This document shows, piece by piece, positions 1 to 5,919 of a stretch of DNA of 17,564 nucleotides. The position numbers and the translations under genes are program-made. The notes under the pieces were generated by a model. That model searched no databases. It was not told the origin of the DNA and saw only the letters and a program-made list of their open reading frames with translations. Every line of letters begins with the position of its first letter. The stretch's first letter is position 1. Origin of the DNA: CAZWHE01 sp964633825 (GTDB lineage Bacteria; Planctomycetota; B15-G4; CAYZWU01); the NCBI GenBank assembly GCA_964633825.1, contig CAZWHE010000079.1, forward strand, positions 1 through 17,564, given 5' to 3'.

Positions 1-1192
1 CCAGGGTGTCGTGTAGCGAGGCTTCGATCTTGGGCTGATCGCGGAAGTCCGTCTCGATTTTGTCCGCCGCCTTGTCGAGAACATCGACGATCTTGATCTC
101 GCGGCCGTCACTCCAGGGGTCGGGAGAGGAGAGCATTGTCTGAAGGAATTCGCCGACCGCCTTCCGTTTGCCGGCTTCCTTCTCCGCGTTCTCTTTTTGT
201 TCCAGAATCTGCGGATAGGACCAGAGAACGTAAATGACCAGGGCGGCAGTCACCAGAAAGATCACCCCACCGGCCGCGCTGATTGCGGGATTGCGCTTGA
301 CGCGCTTCCAGATCCGAGTCGCCGGTCCGGCGGGCTTCGCCAAAATCACCTCTCCCTGGAGAAAACGTTCCAGATCAGCGGCGAAGTCTTCTATGGTCCC
401 GTACCGCGAATCCGGTTTCTTTTCGATCGCTTTCATGCAGATAACGGCCAGATCTCGCGGGACCCGGGGATTCAGGCGCCGCGGATCGCACGGTTCGTAG
501 AGAACGATCTTTTTCAGCACTTCATGGGAGGTTTCGCCCTCGAAGGGGCGTTTCAAAGTCAGGATTTCGTACAGGGTCACGCCGAGGGAAAAGATATCGG
601 TTCTGTGATCGATGCCTATCCTGCGGCTCATCGCCTGTTCGGGAGACATGTAGAAGGGCGTGCCCGCGAAATCACCCGTGCGGGAAAGGGCGAGTGCGTC
701 TTCCACCTTGGCCAGGCCGAAATCGGTCACCTTGGGCCGGCCCTCCGGTGTGAGAAGAATGTTCGAAGGTTTGACATCCCTGTGAATCACACCGGATGAG
801 TGGGCATGCTGCAGAGCTTCGGCCACATTGGCGATGAGCTCCGCGGCCTCTCGAAAGTAACCGATGGGAAGGTCGTCCTTCTCGCAAAACTCCTCCAGCC
901 GATCGGCAAGGGAACGGCCCCCGGCAACCAGTTCCTGGGCGATGTAATGGACGCCCTCGTGCTCGCCGACCGCATGGATCGCCACGATGCCGGGGTGGCT
1001 CTGACGCCCGCCGGCCTCGGCCTCCCGCTTGAACTTGAGAACAGCGTCATCGGAATAGCAAAGATGGGAAGGCAGGACCTTGAGGGCCACATTCCTGCTG
1101 AGCGAGATTTGTTCCGCTTCGTAGACCGTCCCCATACCACCGGCGCCGATCTCTCGCAGAATCTTGAAATCGCCGATTACGCTTGGCTTCAT
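1..1192 (-). CDS. Membrane-anchored Ser/Thr protein kinase, C-terminus cut by window edge
   Basis: Translating the minus strand from the ATG at 1192 gives 397 open codons running off the left edge. The kinase domain covers about residues 8-278: glycine loop GAGGMG at 16-21, ATP-binding Lys38 in VALKVL, catalytic HRD at 137-139 with K141 and N144, DFG at 157-159, and SPE in place of APE at 183-185. A membrane segment follows at about 302-324. The start of a C-terminal region (about 343-397) resembles the part that precedes TPR repeats in large bacterial kinases of this type. An AGGTGG element lies just upstream of the start. Pkn-type kinases phosphorylate Ser/Thr on cytoplasmic targets; the target here is unknown. 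It lies 42 bp downstream of the membrane gene 1235-2149 and is probably cotranscribed with it. All catalytic residues are present, so it is probably active. TPR repeats beyond the edge are an inference. Confidence 0.95.
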   Translation of the reverse strand, partial: MKPSVIGDFKILREIGAGGMGTVYEAEQISLSRNVALKVLPSHLCYSDDAVLKFKREAEAGGRQSHPGIVAIHAVGEHEGVHYIAQELVAGGRSLADRLEEFCEKDDLPIGYFREAAELIANVAEALQHAHSSGVIHRDVKPSNILLTPEGRPKVTDFGLAKVEDALALSRTGDFAGTPFYMSPEQAMSRRIGIDHRTDIFSLGVTLYEILTLKRPFEGETSHEVLKKIVLYEPCDPRRLNPRVPRDLAVICMKAIEKKPDSRYGTIEDFAADLERFLQGEVILAKPAGPATRIWKRVKRNPAISAAGGVIFLVTAALVIYVLWSYPQILEQKENAEKEAGKRKAVGEFLQTMLSSPDPWSDGREIKIVDVLDKAADKIETDFRDQPKIEASLHDTL

Positions 1193-1234
1193 GTTCCACC
1201 TGGACCGTGTCTGGTTCGAGCTCCTGCCACTATA

Positions 1235-2149
1235 TCAATACTTGAGCTGCAGATCACCCATCCGGCTCGAAAGCAGAATTTTCAAGGCGGGTCCCCCCTT
1301 TGGAAGGCCGGCCGGGAGATCGTCCGATCGGATGCTGTATTTTGCGAAGTCGAGCCCTTCGATCACCACATTGCGCGGAAGTCGCACCTCGCCTCCTGCC
1401 ATGCTCGTCGTTATCTCGATGTCGGCGTCCCGAACCCATCGACCCCGCAGATCGAGCTCGATTCCGCCCATGCTGAAATCGGCTTCGAGAGAGCGCGGGC
1501 TTGCGTTTCCGAGCCCGGAGACACGGAACGAGCCCATGGCGCAACGGATGGTGAAGCGTTCCATGGGACTGTGAAGCGGTTTTCCGATGGTCAAATCGAT
1601 GTCGCCCTTCCTGAAGGTGATGTCGGTTGACGCCAGTCGGAGACCCCCGAGCTCGATGCGGGTGCAGCCCTCTCGCAGGTCGGCAGTGAGATTCAGCAGA
1701 ACATCGGGCGGAAGGAGAATGCGTATTTCGGGCCGGCTTCCGCCCATGAACACCGTGAAAGGCGTCAGTATCTGTGCACTCGTCTGGTGGAAATCAAGCC
1801 GATAGTTCCAGCACCCTTTCTCATCCTTGTCGAATATTTCCGCAAGTTCGTAGGAATTCGTGTCGTAATGCGCCACCACGTAAAGAGGATCACCCCGCCG
1901 TGCCGGTTCAACCGTGAAGGCTCCTTGGGAAAGATCGAGTACCACTTGACCGGGTCGTGCGCCGGGCCGCGGCGCCGCCGGAATTTCGTGGGCGAAAACA
2001 CGTTTCTCGATCTGTTCGGAGTGGACCTGGTTCCAGGCGGTGACAGCCAGTCCGGCTGCCACGAGGATCAAGAGCAGGACGAGAGCCAGAAAGCCGAAGC
2101 ATCCGAGCTTTATCCAGCTTCTTCCGCCTTTGGCCATCGATCGTTCCAT
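1235..2149 (-). CDS. Single-pass membrane protein with DUF4097-like beta-rich outer domain
   Basis: The protein is about 304 aa. A short basic N-terminus precedes a strongly hydrophobic segment at about 13-37, and the rest is extracytoplasmic. That part is rich in short beta strands alternating hydrophobic and charged residues (for example GGIELDLRGRWVRDADIEI and MAGGEVRLPRNV), as in DUF4097/putative-adhesin beta-solenoid domains. The family call is by pattern only. The start is uncertain: ATGs at 2149 and 2137 are both possible, and GGAG at about 2152-2155 is 2 and 14 nt away respectively. A GTG at 2224 would add 25 residues without a ribosome binding site. The next gene on the strand, 42 bp on, is the Ser/Thr kinase, so this may be a sensor, partner or substrate of the kinase, though nothing in the sequence proves it. 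No catalytic motif is visible. Confidence 0.8.
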   Translation of the reverse strand: MERSMAKGGRSWIKLGCFGFLALVLLLILVAAGLAVTAWNQVHSEQIEKRVFAHEIPAAPRPGARPGQVVLDLSQGAFTVEPARRGDPLYVVAHYDTNSYELAEIFDKDEKGCWNYRLDFHQTSAQILTPFTVFMGGSRPEIRILLPPDVLLNLTADLREGCTRIELGGLRLASTDITFRKGDIDLTIGKPLHSPMERFTIRCAMGSFRVSGLGNASPRSLEADFSMGGIELDLRGRWVRDADIEITTSMAGGEVRLPRNVVIEGLDFAKYSIRSDDLPAGLPKGGPALKILLSSRMGDLQLKY

Positions 2150-2249
2150 TTCTCCGGGCCGGCCGGACCCGGGTCTGTTGACAACCGCGCCGTCTCTTGC
2201 TGAATTTAAACTTCCTGCCGGCACAATTCAATCTATGACACGCCGGATA

Positions 2250-2281
2250 TGAAAGAGGCGGCATATCCGCCGCCTCTTTCA
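2250..2281. terminator. Perfect 13-bp hairpin after the sigma/PDZ operon
   Basis: Positions 2250-2262 and 2269-2281 are perfect reverse complements around a 6-nt loop (stem TGAAAGAGGCGGC). The hairpin lies about 43 bp beyond the stop of the PDZ gene on the minus strand and ahead of the membrane/kinase pair. There is no clear T tract on the minus side, so it may be a weak intrinsic terminator, a 3'-end stabiliser or a Rho-assisted stop. Confidence 0.65.
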
Positions 2282-2282
2282 C

Positions 2283-2300
2283 GATAGCTTTCGTGCTATC
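2283..2300. other. Second short hairpin beside the terminator
   Basis: GATAGC at 2283-2288 pairs with GCTATC at 2295-2300 across the 6-nt loop TTTCGT. It sits 1 nt from the 13-bp hairpin and 24 nt from the stop of the PDZ gene. Together the two form a tandem 3'-end structure. The function is inferred from position only. Confidence 0.45.
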
Positions 2301-2324
2301 TAAAACCCGCCGATAACCCGCCAT

Positions 2325-3266
2325 TCACTCCTTCAAATCGTTCAGTATTTTCCGCAACTCCTCGACCTGGGTGCGCAGTTTTTCCAGTTCCTGCTCATAC
2401 GAGTCGAGCCTCTTCTTCAGATCGGGTACGACGATCTTGGGCGCCTTGTATGTATTGGGCCAATAATAATTTTGTATTTTCCAGAGATCATCGAATTTGA
2501 AAGTCAAATCTCCCTTGATTCCGGGCAGTCCCGATCCAAACCCGATTTCCTCTCGTTTTCCGAGGGTGACTTTCACTTCCATTTCCTCGCCCTTTCGAAC
2601 AATGGCGAGGAGCACTTTCTTTCCGGGCTCTTCGTCTTCCAGCGCAACATAGATGTCGCTCATTTCCTCGATGTCGCCACCCTTCCAGGCTGTAATGACG
2701 TCTCCGGCTTTCAGGCCGGCCTCGCCGGCCGGGCTCCCCTCCTTGACCTCGGTGATCAGGACACCGGCATCGACAGTGAAATACTCGGCCAACTGGGGGG
2801 AGATGTTCTGCATGTTGATGCCCAGGTAGGGTCTGGGCTCGTAGACGGTCATCCACTTCTTGGTCGATGGCGGTAAGGGGACGCTCTTCTTCCAGCCTTG
2901 ATTTTTCCCCATGATAACAGTCAGTTTTTTCTCGCTTCCGCCGGAAAACACGACGACCTCCACCTCTTCGCCCGGAGATGTCTTTTCGATTCCGTTGACG
3001 AGCTGCTTGTAGGAAGCAACGTCCTCGCCGTTGAATCGAACGATGATATCTCCGACCTTGATCCCGGCCTTGCCCGCGCCCGAATCTTCGACGACGTCGT
3101 TCACATAGACGCCTTCGCCTTCAAAAGAGTATTTTCCACGCAGATCATCCGTCAGATTTTCGAGGTAGACGCCGAGCAGAGCGTCGTCGTCTTCGGCCGA
3201 GGCAAAGCACGGCCACGCGAATGCGGCGCACAGAACGAGAAACGTTGTTGTCATGAACGGTTTCAT
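2325..3266 (-). CDS. Exported protein with two PDZ domains and a C-terminal coiled coil
   Basis: The protein is 313 aa. A signal peptide at about 1-24 ends in FASA before EDDD. PDZ1 covers about 30-117 (the VVEDSGAGKAGIKVGDIIVRF core). PDZ2 covers about 145-237 (GSPAGEAGLKAGDVITAW). A charged heptad-like helix at about 283-313 suggests oligomerisation. There is no trypsin-like protease domain, so it is not a DegP/HtrA enzyme although the PDZ units look like those of that family. The start is firm: GGAGG at 3274-3278 lies 7 nt from the ATG. It is the last gene of the sigma/TM/PDZ operon, 47 bp after the TM gene. A PDZ protein in the periplasm could bind exposed C-termini of misfolded proteins, or the outer part of the TM protein, and feed a stress signal to the sigma factor. 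That role is inference. Confidence 0.9.
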   Translation of the reverse strand: MKPFMTTTFLVLCAAFAWPCFASAEDDDALLGVYLENLTDDLRGKYSFEGEGVYVNDVVEDSGAGKAGIKVGDIIVRFNGEDVASYKQLVNGIEKTSPGEEVEVVVFSGGSEKKLTVIMGKNQGWKKSVPLPPSTKKWMTVYEPRPYLGINMQNISPQLAEYFTVDAGVLITEVKEGSPAGEAGLKAGDVITAWKGGDIEEMSDIYVALEDEEPGKKVLLAIVRKGEEMEVKVTLGKREEIGFGSGLPGIKGDLTFKFDDLWKIQNYYWPNTYKAPKIVVPDLKKRLDSYEQELEKLRTQVEELRKILNDLKE

Positions 3267-3313
3267 ATCAAGCCCTCCATTGTTCGTTTAGTTTTGATGC
3301 GCACGAAGGGGCA

Positions 3314-3808
3314 TCAATTGCTTGTTTTTTGTTCCCATTTGCTTTCAGGCTCCCAGGTATGGACCTGAACAATATTTCCGTTATCGAGCTTGAACCAGCT
3401 GACCGAGTATGTGCCGCTGTTGTCGACCGGTTCGATCTTGACCGGTTTTGCCTCGAACTCCTGTTTTGCCCAGGACCGGACCATGTCCCTATCCCTGTCC
3501 AGCAGATTCGGCTGCTGCACCGTGCGCGGCCCCGCAATTGTTTCAACCGCTTCAAGGGGGCCGGAACCGGGCGCGATGGCCGAGTGAATGCGGGCCGCGT
3601 ATGACGGGTTGATCACCAGCAGAGTCATTATTCCGGCCAACACCACGGAAAGCGCAGTGGAACAGGCGAAGGCTCTCTTGTATCCGATGGAGATGCTCTC
3701 CCCGCCCGGATGCGCGTCAAGAAGACTTCTCCGCAGGTTTCGCCGAAAAGAGGCAACCTTCACCTTCGGTGTGGACAATCGGGACAAGGTTTCTTCCAAT
3801 TTCTTCAT
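3314..3808 (-). CDS. Small single-TM protein, candidate anti-sigma factor
   Basis: The protein is 164 aa from the ATG at 3808; an adjacent ATG at 3811 adds one Met. GGGGG at 3816-3820 is 7 nt from the 3808 ATG, the spacing used by several neighbours. The N-terminal 45 or so residues are basic and amphipathic (MKKLEETLSRL onward). One TM segment lies at about 49-69, followed by an outer part of about 95 residues ending in a beta-rich stretch. Size, topology and position directly after an ECF sigma gene fit an anti-sigma factor. However, no zinc-binding HxxxCxxC motif is present and I do not recognise a named anti-sigma domain. The gene starts inside the sigma coding region, an overlap of 92 nt in a different frame, so translation is probably coupled. 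If it is not an anti-sigma factor it could be an unrelated envelope protein of the operon. Confidence 0.75.
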   Translation of the reverse strand: MKKLEETLSRLSTPKVKVASFRRNLRRSLLDAHPGGESISIGYKRAFACSTALSVVLAGIMTLLVINPSYAARIHSAIAPGSGPLEAVETIAGPRTVQQPNLLDRDRDMVRSWAKQEFEAKPVKIEPVDNSGTYSVSWFKLDNGNIVQVHTWEPESKWEQKTSN

Positions 3809-4382
3809 CATTGATCCCCCTGTTGTTAAGCCGGGACCTCAGTTTTTCCAGCGCCCTCTTGGCCTGCATGCGCAGGCTCCCTTCCCGCTTTTTGAGGATG
3901 GGCGATATCTCGGAATAGGGTTTGTTTTCGAAGTAGCGCAGAACGATCAGGGCTTGATCGCCGGGTTTCAGTTCTCTTATGAAAGAATGGAGGAGCCGGA
4001 ACTGTTTGTGGCGCTCCACGCTTTCTTCTGCGGCCCGGAGCTCCGCATCGGGCTCGCAGCCGCGGCCGGCCGGGATGTTTTCCAAAGAATCGACCCGCTC
4101 GAAAGGGTGTTTTTCTTTCCGCCGCATGTACATGTTGACTTCGTTCGTGGCGATCCTGTAGAGCCAGGCCGAAAGAGGAACGCCGCTCCACCTGAATCTC
4201 CAAAGACCCTTCATGGCGTTGAAAAACGTTTGGGCCGTGATTTCCTCGGCTAAATCGACACGAGCCGTGCGATGCAGCACATAGTGAAAAATCGCATCGA
4301 AATGCGCGTCGAAGACCTCTCCGAACACCTGGGGATCTTTTTTCATACGGGCGGCCAGGGCTTTCTCTTCGGAGAGCGCCAT
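3717..4382 (-). CDS. ECF-type RNA polymerase sigma factor
   Basis: The protein is 221 aa from the ATG at 4382, which follows GAGAG at a 4-nt distance. An ATG at 4424 would add 14 residues with no good ribosome binding site. Region 2 is clear (DPQVFGEVFDAHFDAIF, then DLAEEITAQTFFNAMK and the LSAWLYRIATN helix). A charged linker leads to region 4, with the helix-turn-helix YSEISPILKKREGSLRMQAKRALEKL. There is no region 1 or 3, as expected for the group. It redirects RNA polymerase to envelope or stress promoters, and in this family often to its own. The operon partners are a TM protein and an exported PDZ protein. Oddity: the ECF fold should end near RSRLNN, yet the frame runs on for about 35 residues inside the next gene, so the true C-terminus may be shorter. 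Confidence 0.93.
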   Translation of the reverse strand: MALSEEKALAARMKKDPQVFGEVFDAHFDAIFHYVLHRTARVDLAEEITAQTFFNAMKGLWRFRWSGVPLSAWLYRIATNEVNMYMRRKEKHPFERVDSLENIPAGRGCEPDAELRAAEESVERHKQFRLLHSFIRELKPGDQALIVLRYFENKPYSEISPILKKREGSLRMQAKRALEKLRSRLNNRGINDEEIGRNLVPIVHTEGEGCLFSAKPAEKSS

Positions 4383-4576
4383 TGATCTCTCATTCCCGCG
4401 TTGTTCCGCCGTTCCAAGCTCCATGTTCTTAATGCTCGAGAACGGGATTCGTCACGGTATTTGTCTCTCTATAAATGTGATACGCAGGAGAATGCGCGGA
4501 GTGGGATTCCTGTGTGAGAAGCGTTTAAAAAACTAAGCACATGAGGGCCACCCAGTAATGACGCCCGTTCTGTTCG

Positions 4577-4593
4577 TTATCAGAAATTATCAG
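4577..4593. repeat. TTATCAG direct repeat, 10-bp period
   Basis: TTATCAG occurs at 4577-4583 and again at 4587-4593, separated by AAA, so the copies start exactly 10 bp apart, about one helical turn. Such phasing is typical of regulator half-sites on one DNA face. Its position in a divergent intergenic region makes it a candidate operator. No regulator is assigned, and chance cannot be excluded for a 7-bp repeat. Confidence 0.35.
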
Positions 4594-4644
4594 TTTTTTG
4601 TAACCGCGTCGGTACAAGCACGCACCTTAATGTCAGAGATGAGT

Positions 4645-4669
4645 TCCCTTCTTTCAAGTCAAGAAGGGA
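4645..4669 (+). promoter_or_regulatory. 9-bp hairpin in the leader of the PD40 gene
   Basis: TCCCTTCTT at 4645-4653 pairs perfectly with AAGAAGGGA at 4661-4669 around a 7-nt loop. The 3' arm runs into AAGGGAGGTGG, a very strong Shine-Dalgarno-like sequence. No suitable start codon lies at normal distance from it, and the better-placed site is AGGAG at 4697-4701. The element could affect leader stability or translation; this is inference from position. Confidence 0.4.
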
Positions 4670-4709
4670 GGTGGAACAACTGAAACGGTGCATATCAGGA
4701 GAAATGAGA

Positions 4710-5816
4710 ATGATCAGTATCTTTGGAGGAATCCGTCCTTTGCGGGCTCTCTTTTTCGTCGCAACGGTTTTCGGGGGGGCTGCATCCCTCCCGGCAATGG
4801 ACGATGAAGGAAGGCCGTCGTTCACCATTCATGTGGTTGTGGCCGAAAGGGGCGGGCGCGTGGACTGGTCTCATTCCGGCATCAACCGCATCGCCTGTGA
4901 CATCAAGGGGAACGACGGCTACTACGACCTGGTCACCATGGATCCGGACGGCTCCAATCCCGTAAACCTGACTACAGGGGCTTCAATCCCTCAGAAGCAC
5001 ATCGGCAATCCGGCTTGGCACCCTGCAGGCGGGTTTATCGTCTTTCAGGTCCAGGATCCTTCCCTGCCGTTCTCGAGTCCGGAGGCCGAAGCCTACCAGG
5101 CCAGCCCGGGCGCCGGCGTACACAACAACCTCTGGCTCGCCAGGGCGGACGGATCGCGCTTCTGGCAGCTCACCCGTGTCGGGTATCGCGGCGGCGTGCT
5201 TCACCCGCATTTCTCGCATGACGGGACAATGATCGTCTGGGTCGAGCGTCTCAGCGACGGGGGCAGCGCGTACGGCACCTGGGTGATCAAGGTCGCCGAG
5301 CTGGCCTTTCTGAGCAGCGGGCCGGTGCTTGTCAATGAACGGACCCTCGATCCCTGTGAGGGAAAACCGTGGTACGAAGCCCACGGCTTCACGCCCAACG
5401 ACAAGGGCATCATCTTCACGGGTGTTCCCAAGGCCGGACAGCCCGCCACGGGAATGGACATCTGCACTCTCGACCGGAAAGGCCGGGAGCTGGGCCGCCT
5501 GACCCTTTCCTATTTCGGATGGGACGAACACGCACACTTCTCGCCCAAAGGCAGAAAGATCGCGTGGATATCGAGCCGGGACATCCCGCAGCTCATCCTT
5601 CCGTTTCAGGTGAAAACCGACGTCTGGGTGATGAATGCGAACGGGTCGCACAAGCGGCGGGTCACTTTCTTCAACGAACCGGGGTCGCCGCACTACATCC
5701 CTGACGGCGCGATTCCGGGGGACCTCTGCTGGGGTCCCGACGGCCGGAGCCTGATGGTCCGCGTTCACGAGTTAAAGTACAACATGGAGTGGCTTGTCCG
5801 TCTCGATCTCGATTAA
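4710..5816 (+). CDS. Exported TolB/PD40-like beta-propeller protein
   Basis: The protein is 368 aa from the ATG at 4710, chosen because AGGAG at 4697-4701 lies 8 nt upstream. An ATG at 4704 is too close, and a GTG at 4671 has no spaced site. A signal peptide at about 1-30 ends near ASLPA. The mature part shows blades with WD40-like/PD40 signatures: DLVTMDPDGSNPVNLT, NLWLARADGSRFWQLT, PHFSHDGTMIVWV, AHFSPKGRKIAWIS and VWVMNANGSHKRRVT. The DGS/NGS turn followed by a polar-Leu-Thr or Arg-Arg-Val-Thr strand is typical of TolB-type propellers. No catalytic domain is attached. It probably acts in the envelope as a binding or scaffold protein; ligand and partner are unknown. It is transcribed away from the sigma operon, so it may belong to that regulon, though this is unproven. 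A strong terminator follows. Confidence 0.88.
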   Translation: MISIFGGIRPLRALFFVATVFGGAASLPAMDDEGRPSFTIHVVVAERGGRVDWSHSGINRIACDIKGNDGYYDLVTMDPDGSNPVNLTTGASIPQKHIGNPAWHPAGGFIVFQVQDPSLPFSSPEAEAYQASPGAGVHNNLWLARADGSRFWQLTRVGYRGGVLHPHFSHDGTMIVWVERLSDGGSAYGTWVIKVAELAFLSSGPVLVNERTLDPCEGKPWYEAHGFTPNDKGIIFTGVPKAGQPATGMDICTLDRKGRELGRLTLSYFGWDEHAHFSPKGRKIAWISSRDIPQLILPFQVKTDVWVMNANGSHKRRVTFFNEPGSPHYIPDGAIPGDLCWGPDGRSLMVRVHELKYNMEWLVRLDLD

Positions 5817-5831
5817 CCCCGGTTGGAAGCA

Positions 5832-5880
5832 GCAAGACCGCGTTTGCCGGCCGCCCGGAGCGGAACAAACGCGGTCTTGC
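5832..5880. terminator. Bidirectional terminator, perfect 15-bp stem
   Basis: GCAAGACCGCGTTTG at 5832-5846 pairs exactly with CAAACGCGGTCTTGC at 5866-5880 across a 19-nt GC-rich loop. It lies between the stop of the plus-strand PD40 gene (5816) and the stop of the minus-strand repeat gene (5920), so it can end transcripts from both converging genes. A long U tract is absent on either side. Confidence 0.8.
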
Positions 5881-5919
5881 CGCTTTGACTCATGCCTGAC
5901 CTTCCTGCTCGAGCCCGGG

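Larger units (their letters stand above)
4383..4709. promoter_or_regulatory. Divergent regulatory region between sigma operon and PD40 gene
   Basis: These 327 bp separate the minus-strand sigma gene from the plus-strand propeller gene. I see no convincing protein. The region contains a TTATCAG direct repeat (4577-4593), an imperfect inverted repeat TTGTA...TACAA at about 4598-4617 and a 9-bp hairpin (4645-4669). Promoters for both directions should lie here, but I could not pick -35/-10 pairs with confidence. A possible minus-strand -10-like TATAGA lies near 4470. Confidence 0.4.

Noticed and set aside
800..1630. Long plus-strand open frame (276 codons)
   Set aside because: It lies opposite the kinase N-terminus and the membrane protein. 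The composition is that of a GC-rich shadow frame.
2325..3266. DegP/HtrA protease
   Set aside because: Only PDZ-type segments and a coiled coil are present; the protease domain with its GNSGG serine motif is absent.
3588..4253. Plus-strand open frame opposite the sigma factor
   Set aside because: The ECF motifs on the minus strand explain the region fully.
4598..4617. TTGTAACCG/CGGTACAA inverted repeat next to a T6 run as intrinsic terminator
   Set aside because: The T run precedes the stem on the plus strand and reads as A on the minus strand. The stem also has a bulge.
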